A DNA stretch of 64,000 bases, taken from Neodontobutis hainanensis. Taxonomy: Eukaryota; Chordata; Actinopteri; Gobiiformes; Odontobutidae. The notes below the pieces were generated by a model. That model did not search any database, was not told the origin of the DNA, and worked only from the letters and a program-made list of their open reading frames with translations. How positions within the stretch are numbered: the first letter of the stretch is position 1; every line of letters begins with the position of its first letter. The stretch is taken from assembly GCA_024349245.1 (NCBI GenBank), contig JALDNG010000400.1, forward strand, positions 96,303 to 160,302, in the 5' to 3' direction. This document shows positions 34,961-46,786 of the stretch, in pieces. A program made the position numbers and the translations under genes.

Positions 34961-35431
34961 TCCAGAATATTCGGTATTAGAATATTGCACAAGGTGTAGC
35001 ATTTAAAAGAATCACCCCCACAGCAATAAAACCAATAGTAAAAGTCATTTGTTAAATTTGGTGCCATATTAGACATCAACCATCATTATAATAAACACAG
35101 ATCTCTGTAGAACAGAGTAAACATAATGTCTTTTACAGGTCACATATCTCTCTCCATCAATAACACGTAAACGGCTTTAATCTTATAGAATTACAAAATT
35201 GAAAATGAAAAACCCTCAAAAAGAATGACACATTTCTCCAAAAACATGGCCAGCGGTGGGTCATGTAATTTTCTGTGTTTTTCAGAAACGTACGTCAAAG
35301 TAAACAGCCTGCTAATCTGTATGGTCTTTTACATAATGTTAGAGATCAGCAATGCTGTCTGACCAGGCAAGCTACACATGGTCATCTAACTCACCCCATA
35401 GCCAGAACTAACGCCGTGTTCAAATCAGAGC
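34961..35431. other. Unassigned sequence
   Basis: Nothing recognised. Confidence 0.4.
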
Positions 35432-35745
35432 GACAGTGGCTCAGTGTAGAGCGGTTGTCCTTCAATCGGAAGGTAGGTGGTTCGCTTCATGTTCTCTCCA
35501 CAGTTCATACTGTCGTAAGAATGTTCAGCGAATGTACTTGGTGTTGGTCGGAGAGGCCGTAGGTGCGTAATGGCTGCCACGTCTCTGTCAGTCTGCCCCA
35601 GGGCAGCTGTGGCTACAGATGTAGCTTACCACCACCAGTGTGTGACTGTGGAGTGAATGAATAATGGACGGCCTGTAAGCGCTTTGAGTCCCTTGGTTCC
35701 TTGGGAGAAAACCGCAATTTAAATCGAATCTATTATTATTATTAT
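35432..35745 (+). mobile_element. tRNA-derived SINE
   Basis: Starts GACAGTGGCTCAGTGTAGAG with a slightly damaged A box. The B-box region is decayed (GGTGGTTCGCTTC), followed by CTCCACAGTTCATACTGTCG. The body keeps GTCAGTCTGCCCCAGGGCAG and the tail TAAGCGCTTTGAGTCCC, ending in (ATT)n at about 35730-35744. Confidence 0.85.
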
Positions 35746-36605
35746 TTTGGCCTGATAACATGCACACAAGTGACACAAACAGGTTTGAATGGCTACTAAA
35801 TTACTAAAAAATGATTTGCTTGTAATCAGTGTGTGTTTATAAAAGGTCAGTGAGTTTCTGGGCTCCTGACAGACCCTTGCATCTTTCATCCAGTGCTGCA
35901 CTAATGTTTCTGTATTCTGAGTTGGAGATGGGGAAATCAAAAGAATTGTCAGAGGATCTTCGGGAAAAGGAAATTGAACTGTAAAAAACAGAAAACAAAT
36001 ACACAAAGATATCCAAGGAATTTAAAATGTCAATCAGCAGTGTTCATTTTGAGTGATGAGACCAAAATATAACTTTTTGTCCACAATTTTTAATGTTACG
36101 TTTAGAGAAGAGTCAACAAGGCCCATGATGAAAGGTATACCATTCCTACTGTGAAATCTCTGATGTTTTGGGGATGTGTGAGCTTTACAGGCACAGGAAA
36201 AGATGAATGCAGCATGTTATGAGAAAATACTAGAGGAAAATTTATACTCATCAGACCAGAAGCTTGGGTGTACTTGGACGTTCCAACATGACATTGATCC
36301 AAAGCACAAGGCCAAGTCGACCTGTCATTGGCTACAGCAGCTTAAAGTGAAGGTTCTGGACTAACCATCTCGGTCTCCTGACCTCAATGTCATTGAGCCA
36401 CTCTGGAGAGATCTCAAACATGCAGTTCATGCAAGACAGCCCAGGAATTTACTGAAACTGGAGGCTTTTTGCCAAAAAGAATGGGCAGCTTTACCATCTG
36501 AGAAAATAAAGAGCCTCATCCACAACTACCACAAAAGACTTCAAGCTGTCATTGATGTTAAAGGGGGCAATGAACGGTTTTAAGAACTGGGGTATGTCAG
36601 GGTAA
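35746..36605 (+). mobile_element. Tc1-like transposon, internally deleted
   Basis: A plus-oriented copy that starts truncated within the left inverted repeat (TTGGCCTGATAACATGCACA) and abuts the SINE. Transposase pieces include the 'SDET' region (GAGTGATGAGACCAAAATAT), the second aspartate motif DIDPKH and the glutamate motif RSPDLNVIEPLWRDLKHAV. The C-terminal third is the best preserved transposase segment in the window. The N-terminal helix-turn-helix part is mostly deleted, and a stop follows KVKVLD. Confidence 0.85.
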
Positions 36606-36624
36606 TTTATAATTATTTTTTATT

Positions 36625-36750
36625 ATTACATCAAATTTATATAATGCTTTTCAGGGGCCACACAGACGCTTTTTATATCCATTATTTACTTCATTCCATT
36701 TCATGAACTATGGGGAAAGTGGGAATCAAACTGCCGACCTTTAAAATTAT
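36625..36750 (-). mobile_element. SINE fragment
   Basis: On the plus strand it reads TATATAATGCTTTTCAGGGG near the left and GGGAATCAAACTGCCGACCT on the right, the reverse of a SINE tail and B box. The body is mostly lost. Confidence 0.5.
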
Positions 36751-37729
36751 AATAATTTTGGGTCAATTATAGGCTATATGTATTTATTGGATTTCTAAGG
36801 GAATTCACTGGTTTGTGATATACTGCCTTTACGTTTTATTTATTTAAATTTTTAACATTGCAGTGTTGGCGAGCCCAGAGCCGACCGGTGCGCTGACACA
36901 GACAGAACTGATAAAGGAGGTTACCCCTGTCACTTCCAGTCTGAATCTGGGCCTCCCGAAACTTACGGTCTTAAACAGAACCTGTGTGAGTGTGTTATCT
37001 GCGGTCATCTGTCCCGCTCCTGTCCTCTTATCAGCCCTTCAGGACAGCCTCGGAGCAGAGGGGCCTGGGGAGGGACAGGCAGAACGTACAGGAAGGAAGT
37101 GTGGAGCAATAGGGAGGGGCAGAGGGCAGCAGACAGACAGCCCGCCTGGTGAGGAGGAGGGCTGTTGGAGAGACAGCGCTGAGTGAAGGCCAGAGGATGT
37201 GTGGTCTGATTACAGAGGTGAAAGTGTTGGACGTCCACCTCTTTCCAGTGGAATCCTGCTCCTGCTCTATCTCTGCTGGGGCCTGGAGCATGGGACCCTG
37301 TGCTCCACACAGTATCCTTCCTGACACAGTGTCTTCTGTTTTTACAGCTTCCATGTTTCAAATGTTATGTTGGATTTTAGAAGTACATTTTTGTTTTGTA
37401 TTATTCTTTGGACATACAGCACTTGTCAACAGTTTTCTGAGAATGTTAATACCAGAAATGTAAAATTTGTAGAATTCATATTAAAATTTCTTTCCAGAAA
37501 AATAGATATTAATGGTTAGTGATTAGCACTGTCTCACAAACCGAAGGACATGGGTTCAATCCGTGCATGGGGTGTCACATAAATGTATCCAAAATTTATT
37601 TTGATATTATCAATGGTATATTTTTTTCAAGGCTGTTACATATTGGTTACATTAGGACTTCTTTTAGTTTTTCAACTCTTAATAGATATGGCTATAAAAA
37701 CAGTGTTCATATGCAATGGCTGATTACTG
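36751..37729. other. Unassigned sequence
   Basis: GC-richer between about 36870 and 37320, with overlapping open frames on both strands and no protein I recognise. A purine-rich patch lies at 37060-37170. Confidence 0.35.
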
Positions 37730-37748
37730 TTTTTTTTTTTTTTTTTTA
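37730..37748. repeat. Poly-T run
   Basis: About 18 consecutive T. No associated retroposon could be assigned. Confidence 0.9.
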
Positions 37749-38399
37749 AAGGGACAGGACATGTTACTGAACATACATGAGACACAGCCATGTAAACGTG
37801 CCAGATTGTAGCCTAAGGCTACACCGGTGCAACAATCACACGCATTCATACACCAGTGCTGTGTCACTCTGCAGATCTCTGTGTGACAATACATCAGTGG
37901 CAATAATGTGCCAAACTGCCCAACTTTGGCTTTAGCAAACAAGACAGCAAAACCACTGAAAAATGTTGAATCATAGAAAAAGAGCTCTACATTAACTTCC
38001 ATTGGTCGATGCAGACCTTCACTTGATTTAAAGCTCTGATTGGCCAGTTATTTGAGACACAAACACAAATGCTTGGGAATTGGAATACTATAAGATTAGT
38101 ATAGTCTTTGCAATGCAGATGATGATATGTGCATTAACTTACATTTGGCAAAAGTTGGTACGGTATTTTTTGTTGTCATTCCTTGCCTTCTGCCCATTAC
38201 TGCCTTTCTCCACTTCTCTCTGACCATTTAGCTCTACCAAGTGCTCTCTCAGTTAATGAAATTTTCCCGTCTGTGCTCAAATTTCTGCGATTAATCTTAC
38301 TGTCCCCCTCCCACTCCTCGTCCGCTCTCACCTCTTAATAACATCTCCTACGCTCCTTTTCTCTGACAAGAATCTCCATTTATTCCTCCTTTCTATCTT
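37749..38399. other. Unassigned; small SINE-like scrap near 37835
   Basis: CACACGCATTCATACACCAG with TGCTGTG at about 37837-37863 matches the SINE body found at 14.7 kb. The rest is unrecognised and becomes pyrimidine-rich toward 38400. Confidence 0.35.
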
Positions 38400-38960
38400 G
38401 GCAGCCCACCTTTTTTAATTTGTGCGTAATGGTATGCACAAGAGAGAAGAGGAGCGCAGCAAGGGGGGGCTTGGACAACATTTGCCTAAGGCTCCTCGGC
38501 CCCGATCGATAAGTGGTCTTAAGTTTATCTGATTTTTATCAACGGAGCCGACAGGGGGGCAGGTCGATGTGCCGTGCCCGCGTCAAGTTGACCTTTTCAG
38601 GGACAGAGGCGCGAGAGCTCCCCCAGGGACCCCCATGGTCCCCTGTCACCATTTGAGTGGCACAAGTCTGTTGAGCTCAACGACAAAGTGTGCAGAGACG
38701 TCTATATCAGCGGCGAGCATGGCTGACAGGGCCCGGCTGTTGTATTTATAAACTGTCCTTTGGCCGTGACACTTTGCCAATGATCGGCCCTTAATTTATG
38801 CAGGCAAGTCTCCTCGGTGCAAAAATGAAAGCTAATAGAGTCATTAGCCGTTAATTCAAGCCAGGATCGCTTGTATAAATTGGCTTACTTTGTAAAGCCC
38901 TCCTTCGATAATACCGCAGCCTCGCTCTGATCTCTCAACAAGACTGGAGCAAACATCACA
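38400..38960. promoter_or_regulatory. Best candidate conserved non-coding block
   Basis: A repeat-free stretch, unusually GC-rich for this window. It contains CGATCGATAAGTGGTC, TTAAGTTTATCTGATTTTTA (GATA-like), GTCATTAGCCGTTAATTCAA and TTAATTTATGCAGGC, plus CpG dinucleotides that are rare elsewhere here. No frame resembles a protein. Its texture is that of a deeply conserved enhancer, but that is inference without an alignment. Confidence 0.4.
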
Positions 38961-39559
38961 CATTCAGAACACACTTTCTTTTGTTTCAATATTTCATTTT
39001 AATATAGTTTAACTATATAAATAAATATTAGACAACTTGGATACAAAAGATTAAGAGATCTGTGGGTTAAATTGGTATGTCACTTTTTATATTGTCATTG
39101 CAATAATGATATTGCATATTGTGATTGTGATAATGTTGAGCCCTAGTGCAGATCGTCATTATTTAGGCAAACATCACTGCAGACTGTTGCTCCTAAGGAG
39201 TCAGATTTGGAGCCATGTTTGTTTAAGCTAAAAATCTTGTTTTGAACACTAGTTTTGCTAAATAGATTATGACATATTGATACTGAACTGGACATGATAA
39301 CCTTTTTTGTGTGCCTCACACCCAAAGCAGCTGACCCCAGACTTGTGACATAAAGTTACTTTAAATTTTGTGGTTTTGTACAGTTCTCTTATCAGGGCTA
39401 AACTATCATTTAAGACAGCTTCAAACCAGAAGTAAACTAGGATTAAACTCAGACCTAAACTAAGTCTCTCAACCATCCTATAGTTTCCACTGAGGTCAAA
39501 TCAAAAACATAAGCCTTCTGAGTTGTATTTATTTGTGTTTCTAAAGCTGAAGTAGAGCA
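38961..39559. other. Unassigned AT-rich sequence
   Basis: Nothing recognised, except weak CTAAACT-type repetition near 39415-39470. Confidence 0.35.
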
Positions 39560-39900
39560 TTAGCCCTTAGCGCAGACTGCTTTAGCGGCTAAATGCTTGA
39601 TGGTGTGTGTTTGTTAAATGGTGTGTGAGGCCAGAATGTGCGTTGGATAAAATATACATAGTTAATGTAGCGGAGCAGTTCCACTAACGCTGCTGCAAGC
39701 CTGTGCACGTGTCTGCAGCTGTTAGTGCTTATGTGTTATTGTGCCGGCGGATGCCTGATTATGACATTAAATTTTTATGAGCATTGATCAGCAATAGCCC
39801 CAGAGTGAGAGCCATTTCATATCCTCACAGGCCACGGCGTAACGGCACACTGATGGATGCACGGTGATCTCTGATACAACGCAAAAGGGAGACGTGCACA
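39560..39900. promoter_or_regulatory. Candidate conserved non-coding sequence
   Basis: Balanced, repeat-free text with GCCTGATTATGACATTAAAT, TTTTATGAGCATTGATCAGC and CCACGGCGTAACGGCACAC. It lies 0.6 kb from the 38.4-kb block, consistent with clustered regulatory elements if either is real. Confidence 0.3.
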
Positions 39901-42379
39901 CACTGCAGAGAAGCACGTGCACACAGCAGCGCCTTTTCAAACAAAGGCATATTCATATGATACAGTTATGCACATAAGCACATTAGAGCCATTCCATATC
40001 TATTTAAATACTTGTAATGTGCTCAATGACTGTTATTACGGTGGTGATGGGTATACAACCATCAAACAACACCAGCAGACCGCTTGCTTGTGTTCAATAA
40101 AACTTTGTGTAAAACTTTACAGCATTACCTGCCTGGACTTCTAAAAGTGTTGTTTACCAAATTTCCATTCATTAAAATCTAGACATCAGGATTATTGCCT
40201 AAAGGTTTGGCCTGGTTGTTACAATTGACATTAAAATTTGAGAGGATGCAATATTTATTGTATTTTTATTCCTTATTAACTAACTCACAATTAACTGGAA
40301 TTTTCTCATTTCTGCATGTACTGTTGATTCCTGTGCATAATTTGACATTAAATATTGTAAAAACAGGTCGTAATTAGCTCCAAGCACTAGATGTTACATT
40401 GAGATCTGCTCATGTTTCTTATCAATTAATAGTGATTTACTAAGACATCACTTTTGTCAGTTCCTTTGTGCGTTCACTTGATATGGACAGAGAATGAAGA
40501 ATGAAGGTAGCAGTGCAGAGTGGCAGCCAGAATGAATGCCTTTGTAAATGTTGAGCCTCCACACTGTTCCTGGACTCAGACACAGTGAGGTCAGACTGAA
40601 CCACAATAACTGACCCTTTATACAGCAGACCTTTGGACAACTTGAATCGCTCTATAGACACACGTTTGACCAGTGTGTTTACATTTTAGATCCTTCTATG
40701 ATCTGAATCAGTTAAAACACAAAGATTTTTTATCTGTTCAGGCAGTTCTAGTGCATAGTCTTTCATTTATGTTTCCATATCTATCCAAATCCTAAATTAC
40801 AAAATGACAGCAGCATGTACAGATCTGGCAGGCTTTAGCCAATGTGGAGGACAGTAGATGACGTTAAATAAAAACCTGGAATTGATTGGTTGAATCACCT
40901 GCTTGTACCTTTAAATCAAGCTCATTGTTGACACACCTTTGGTCAGGTTGAGTAGAAATATTGGTGCTTTGTGAAGTAAAAGAAAATATTTCTGTGAGTT
41001 TGTGAACTTACAAATATCAACAGAATTTGGTCTACTACGGTTGTTTTAAGTGTGCTATAGGCTGACTTAAGAATTTTGCTGCTGCACAGCTGATCAAAAC
41101 TAACTAACTAAAACACATCTTCAAACCAACATTACACCAAGTTACACATTTGTTTATACTTAAATTTCTGACATTTTTTCAGAGGTACATGCACTCATGA
41201 GCCTTCGTTCTCGACTCTAGACCAGGGTACATTTTAAACAAAAGTGCATACTCAGCAAAAGATAGTGAAAAGAGGAACAATCTGAACTTTTTATTAGACT
41301 TTTAAATGTAGAGCCAGGGAAGTAATAAAAAGAGCTATAGCTGGAACCGATGTGATTTGCAGACATGCGAGACATTCTCTGTGCCATTAGTAGAATGGGG
41401 TGTTGGTGGAGGCCTAAAACTGTAAATCTAAGGTTCACCACCAAGCTGCCCAAGCTACCACTGTGTAATCCTATTTATGTGATCTATGAGGAGCTATTCC
41501 ACTGGACTTAGTGTGAAGCCAAGGTTGTAATGCCAAGTATGACATATGCAAAATCTGATGGAGGTAGAGCTTGCCAAACATTTGAGAACATCCAACATGA
41601 CGGCATGTTTTCTCTGGCTCGCACATCTGACAGGGAATATCCCACACGCTTCGAAACGGCGGTCGGCACATGGAAAAGTCTGGAATCACAGAATCTGTTT
41701 GCAGACATTTTGGCCGTCTGATCAGAGCACGATCACAGACTCCACTCTACATTAGGACAGTTAATCACCTATATGTTATTAACACTGTGTACATCTGGAA
41801 CAATACGGTTCAAAGAGGCGAGAAAGTGAGATGGACTGTGCACATGTTCATTAATCTGATTATACAAATAACTGAAAGTGACTCTGCGGCTATTCGTCAA
41901 GTTAAATGTGTGGGGAACACTTCATGTGGTGAAAAGGGGCTGTTTATTCTGGTTAATCTGAAATGAAAGATACTTTGTCATTTGTACTTGCTCAGCAAAG
42001 ATCTGTTTCTACATAGAGGTATAATACGGTTGATTGAAGTGTTTTAGTAGTGTTTCTATTTTCAAAAGAGTTCAAAGTAATTTCTAAAATAACTTATCAA
42101 GTCCCAATTTCAGCATCACTCTGGACAAAGACAATAGTTAATACTTTATTCACACCAGAAGGAACTGTCTTACGTCCTATTCACATGTGATTAGTATTAC
42201 CTGGGAACATTAAGTCATTTGTGATGCTGCAGTGCTCATCTGTAATTTTAAGGCTGAGCAAATCTGCCATGTCCGTAATTCTTCAAGTAAAAATTCTCCC
42301 ACAAATTACATAGTGTATATTGCTGAACACAGGAATCCTGTGATAAAAGTAGTCCCATGTGAAGCCCCATCTCTGTGAT
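39901..42379. other. Unassigned sequence
   Basis: No recognised gene. At 41471-41755 several frames on both strands are open together. Their translations match nothing I know, so no gene is called; this may be old transposon debris beyond the Pao integrase. Confidence 0.35.
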
Positions 42380-42660
42380 TTAGATTATTTTTAGCTGCAC
42401 GTCTTTGTGATTGTGATTTTCAAGCCAAATGCAGTGGCACCTCTTGTGCTTTTGGAGGCAACTGACCAAGGTCTGAACATGTCTACTCCAACGTACGTGA
42501 AGGGTGGAGATATATGCAAGCGCTCTGGTGGCAGGTCGGCCATGAGCTGTCCCTCCGCTTTGCGCCGTAACTGGCGGCAAATTACATATTTGTGCAAAAC
42601 TAAAGAAATTAGTCTTTTTCCAACGATGATCCAATAGCCTGCTGCTCTGATCACTCCCTC
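42380..42660 (-). pseudogene. Pao integrase fragment
   Basis: Contains VICRQLRRKAEGQLMADLP, the second half of the integrase zinc-binding region, followed by SPPFTYVGVDMFRPW. There GVDMF holds the first catalytic aspartate of the integrase core. The reading stops soon after, so the remaining D and E of the DDE triad are absent. The upstream H-H half is degenerate. Confidence 0.8.
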
Positions 42661-43340
42661 AGTAAAGTGGGCTTAATGTTTTACTTCTTCGTGGTATTAT
42701 CTCACTAGAAGCAGGGACACGTGATTGTTCTTAGGCAAGGGTTCTTTTCTGCTGCATTTAGCTGTGCGTGTTTAAATCTGCCACCAACTCAAACCAAATC
42801 TTCTTTTAGAATAGGGTTTGGCTTCAGAAGTAAGCTGCTTTTGGGAAAAGACTGTGAGGGTTTCTATTTCACTTGAGGAAGTTTCTTCTCCGGCTGCTTT
42901 AGTAATAAAGCTTGAGCCATCACTTATGGATAAGTGAGAGCTTACAGAGGTGCCATCTTTGGCACTCGTTTTGTGTGTTGTCCTTTGCAGACTTGTTTTG
43001 TTTGTAAGTCTTGACTAAGTGGATCAGTGTGGCAATAGCTCTGGTGAGGACTGCATAGAGAAAAAGCGCCAGAATTGTGTAGCACTAAGACTCCTCTCTC
43101 TTGAGTCTGTGTCAATTAGCTGCTTATTTCGGGTTATTATGTCTGTTCTGTGCTCATGGGACGGTTTATATAAAAAACTTGGACCAGTGAACCATATTAT
43201 CTGTGATAGTTGGGACGCGGGGACTGACCTGGATGCGTGGTCCGCTGGATTGTCCCCTTAGCCAATGTGGAACCACTAGTTGGGTTTTGCAGATTGATGA
43301 ATTTGTCAAACTCAATTGTGAACGTAGACATGAAAATGTT
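42661..43340 (-). pseudogene. Pao RNase H end and linker, decayed
   Basis: Across several frames the minus strand shows NPADHASRSVPASQL and WFTGPSFLYKP, the conserved linker after RNase H in fish Pao elements, then CQRWHLCK and a decayed approach to the integrase zinc finger. Stops and small shifts are frequent. Confidence 0.7.
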
Positions 43341-43394
43341 TAGTTTGGTTATGAATAGAGCCAAGCACGACCTTTCTGTTACAGTAGAACTTAT

Positions 43395-44018
43395 CTGAGT
43401 CCAATTGTTCTTTTATTTACATTTGAACAAAAAGTTGCATGTCCAAAATTATTCACACCCTTCTCAATAATCAATTGAAAAGCCTTTATTGGCAATTACA
43501 GCAATCAAACGCTTCCTATAATTGCTGACCATCTTTGTGCATGTCTCCACTGTGATTTATGGCCATTCATCTTTAGTGATAACCTCCAGCTCTTTCAGGT
43601 TGGAGGGTCTCCTTGCCATCGCCCTGATCTTTAGATCCCTTCACAGATTCTCAACTGGATTCAAGTCATGACTTTAGCTGGGCCACTGCAAAAGGTTAAT
43701 GTTTTTGTCTGCTAACAATTTATTCACCACTTAAACTGTGTTTTGGGTTGTTGCCCAAGGCCAAGTTTCTCTGCCGACAGCTGGATGTTGTTGTTGAGAA
43801 TATTGATGTATTGTTCTTTTTCATTGAGCCGTTTACTGTGATTAGGTTCCCTGGTTCATTGGCTGAAAAACACCCCCAAAGCATTAGGTTCCCACCTCCA
43901 TGTTTGACAGTGGGGATGGTGTTCTTAGGGTTGAGGGCTTCTCCTTTTTTACACCTAATGAACGATACATCACTATTGCCAAACAATTACATTTTTATAT
44001 CATCTGACGATAAAAAAA
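43395..44018 (-). mobile_element. Tc1/mariner-like fragment, second Tc1 family
   Basis: The left end reads TTGCATGTCCAAAATTATTC and ACACCCTTCTCAATAATC, an inverted-repeat end of another fish Tc1 family. The minus strand holds PKNTIPTVKHGGGNLMLWGC, the segment before the second catalytic aspartate. The C-terminal catalytic region and the far inverted repeat are missing. It sits in the gap of the Pao element next to the deleted hAT. Confidence 0.75.
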
Positions 44019-44053
44019 CATCTAGGCAAAGACCAGAAGTCTTTGCCTAGATG
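44019..44053. repeat. Perfect 15-bp hairpin at an element junction
   Basis: CATCTAGGCAAAGAC (44019-44033) and GTCTTTGCCTAGATG (44039-44053) are exact reverse complements around a CAGAA loop. It lies at the boundary between the Tc1-like fragment and the deleted hAT. Confidence 0.95.
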
Positions 44054-44582
44054 CACACCACCAAACAAAAATGGCACAAAAACTATTTAACTATTTATTT
44101 AAATAGTCTCAATTTCCTCAGTTTACTGAAACCTGGGCCTGTTTAATTAAACAAAAAGTTAATATTCTTACAGGAATTGAAGAAAGACACACACAAAAAT
44201 CTAAATCTGTGTCTCTCTCTCCCTTTTTCATATTTATAGCCGTCATGCTTGAAAAGCCCACCTCGCATAGATTGGTTGTGGAGAAAGGAGCAGAACTGAT
44301 AAGGTTTGGCTTATCAGTAAATCCAAAGGCATGATAATTTTCATTGTATTGTCTTGAGCTTACATTTTTGGCCTTCTTCTCCCCACTACTCAGGCTTGAG
44401 CCTTTATCAGGGTCAGAATTTTCTCCAAGACCCTGGTCAGATGGACTACTTTTTCTTTTCAAATATTTATCTATCGCTATTACCGTCGATGGATTACCTG
44501 CGATCAGGTGAAATTTTCCACGGCACACCTGACAATCTCTCATGGCACACTAGTGTACCGGCACACTGGTTGAAGAACACTG
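44054..44582 (-). mobile_element. Internally deleted hAT (Charlie/ZBED-like)
   Basis: The minus-strand left end is CAGTGTTCTTCAACCAGTG (44582 downward), a hAT terminus. A single open frame of 141 codons (44118-44543) joins an N-terminal part to the C-terminal end of the transposase. The N-terminal part (KYLKRKSSPSDQGLGENSD, SSRQYNENYHAFGF) leads into the BED finger of ZBED5/FAM200-like transposases. The C-terminal part (FSTTNLCEVGFSSMTAIN, CLSSIPVRI, KQAQVS) is the dimerisation region. The zinc ligands and all catalytic residues are gone. The other terminus and target duplication were not found. Confidence 0.75.
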
Positions 44583-44589
44583 CTATAAT

Positions 44590-44870
44590 CAATCATTTCT
44601 TTTGACATATTGTTGTCTCACTGCCATAAAAATTTCAAGTAGTTTCTGTGGTTCTGTGGAATTTGCGAGCACAGCGACCTGTTCCTTACGGAAGCAGATT
44701 AGGCTTTTGATCAGTGTGTCGTTTAGAGACAGCCCAGAGTACTTTGCACCGTAGTCGAACACCATGCATATGTTCTCTGGCTTCTGTGGGTGAAAAACTC
44801 CGAAGGTTGGCAGATACCATCACTCCTCATTTTTGTTTAACGCTGGGGCCACTTCTGCTTGTTCTTAAAG
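44590..44870 (-). pseudogene. Pao reverse-transcriptase start
   Basis: The minus strand reads WYLPTFGVFHPQKPENI, CMVFDYGAKYSGLSLND and SLICFRKEQVAVLAN, the beginning of the Pao reverse-transcriptase domain. The catalytic YxDD block lies further on and is not present; the sequence runs into the hAT at 44582. Confidence 0.75.
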
Positions 44871-45540
44871 ATTTTATTAATGAATGGTTTTCTTTGTAAT
44901 GTTTTTGCAGTGAGTAGTGGAAAGAAAAAACATACTCACAGTTCTTTGTCCATTGATTACAAAAACATTGTGTCTTCCATGGACAGGCCACGTTTGTTGT
45001 CAGTACCTGTTTTGTTAAAGAGATTCTGTCCTATTGTCTCTAGTGATGCTTTGCAGAGTGTGTTTGTTTGCTCCCCGCCTTGGCATTGGCATACGTTTCC
45101 CTTCAGCATGATGGAGTTGTTGCAAGTTGTGCAGATAGACACTCAACCATTTTACAGCACATTTGTTCTATAAGTACTGGTCCGTTCTCTTGTTGGCGGA
45201 CTTTGTGAACAATGAGGATTTCTGCATTGGGGTCAAGCTCTGGGATGTACTGTGAAATTTTACTCAAATGCAGGTGGCTGTGTCTGGTGTAGGGATTTCA
45301 GAACAATCATTCAGTATTTTAGTGCACTCAATTAGGGGCAAAAGCGGGAGAATAAATTTTCCATCAAGGGATTCAATCAGGAAACCTTCGGCTTTGTGAA
45401 CAGATGGTGGTCCAAGGTGCATGGCAGCGTCATCTAGTTCGCTGTTGCACTCCGCGCACTTTATAGTAACTTTACAATCTTTGGCTAAATGATTGCAGCA
45501 TTTAAAACAGATCCTGTTAGCTTTTAGCATAGCTGCCCTT
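44871..45540 (-). pseudogene. Pao zinc knuckle and aspartic-protease region
   Basis: From 45530 down, the frame RICFKCCNHLAKDCK and IKCAECNSELDDAAMH gives paired cysteine-rich knuckles. Further on come EGFLIESLDGKFILPLLPL and CSEIPTPDTA, the DUF1758/A17 protease linker, and then HLHLSKISQYIPELDPNAEI. The frame is interrupted several times toward 44980, and the protease active-site DDxS motif is not visible. Confidence 0.8.
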
Positions 45541-46184
45541 TACTCAATGCTATTAGTTCTAAATGCCCTGCATTTTCGTAGTGGATGTGCTTTGTCATGG
45601 ATGGGACGGTTTATGCCTGGTCCATCAGGCTTCTTTAAGGGTGTTTGTGTTAAAGGTAGTTTTGTGAACGGATATCTTATTCTCATAGTTTCTCGTGGGT
45701 GCCATTTGTGCGCTTTAGTTTTCTCTAGTGCGTGAAAACATAAAGCCTGGATTGTTTCATCTACATGCTTTGTCACAGAGAAAACTGGTAAAATAGCTGA
45801 ATGGGGGAAATATCCTTTCTTTTCTTCTTTAAACCTAGAGCCAACTGTAAGCCATTTCTCTTGGAGCCCATAAGGAAGTTTGGCCCTATACCGTTAGCAG
45901 AGTCTAGGTACGTTAATACTGTTAGGTACCCATCTTCTTTAGCGCCTTGGATTTCCATGAGCAGGTCACCCAGGCCTCTCAGCTTCCCGTAATCTTTGAC
46001 AGTTTTTCTGGAAAATATGTCAAGTCTTTTAAACAGAGACTTTTGTGCCACTCCATCCGTGACATAGCATTCCTGGAGGCCTTTTCCAAAGCTATGTTGG
46101 GAATTTCAGCATGTATGGAGTGGATCCTTTTGACATGTTTGATGGACTGGTCCGAGCCACTTAACCAGCAGATCCAACAGTTTG
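45541..46184 (-). pseudogene. Pao Gag (DUF1759), downstream half
   Basis: Minus-strand frames hold KSLFKRLDIFSRKTVKDYGK, LRGLGDLLMEIQGAKEDGYL and YLDSANGIGP, typical DUF1759 text, then PIHDKAHPLRKCRAF just before the zinc knuckle. The hAT at 46193 cuts this domain; the upstream half resumes at 46991. Confidence 0.85.
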
Positions 46185-46192
46185 GTAGCTGT

Positions 46193-46707
46193 TAGAGTTG
46201 TGACGTTTGCGAACGAACCGATTCTTTTGAACGGCTCATCAACATGAACGATGGGAGCCGAGTCGCGGCTGGAGGGGAGCCGTTCTTTCTGTCGTTCTTT
46301 TTTCCTATGCGTGTCTCACACAGATGCACACAAATGAACTCATCCGCGAGACAAAACAGTTATAGGGGAGGCGCACCCAGTGCAGGCTGACCCTTTATTG
46401 CGTGGTGATATTAGTTATTAGTTGTGCACGAATCCTTCACGTGAGTACTCCAGTGGAAAAAAAAACATGCGTGCCTCTGTCATTGGGTAGGAGCGGAGCA
46501 ATGACGTGACATTTCCATTTTATTTATTCTATTTTTATCTACTTTAAATATTTTTTGTTTTCTATCAAAATGTTCTTGTGTGATGATGTTCTTGTGTGGA
46601 AGTGTTTGTAGTAAAAGCTGTTTTGCACAGAAATTCATTGCAGCCAGCTTTGTTTTTGATATTTATTTGTGAGTAGGTATTGTATGAATAACACAAGTCA
46701 ACGTAGC

Positions 46708-46786
<79 letters not shown>

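Noticed and set aside
36863..37361. Overlapping open frames on both strands in a GC-richer patch
   Set aside because: No domain or family resemblance, and open frames on both strands are expected when stop-poor GC-rich sequence occurs.
41471..41755. Four overlapping frames open on both strands
   Set aside because: None reads like a known protein and the strand cannot be chosen. Considered as further Pao sequence downstream of the integrase but not supported by motifs.
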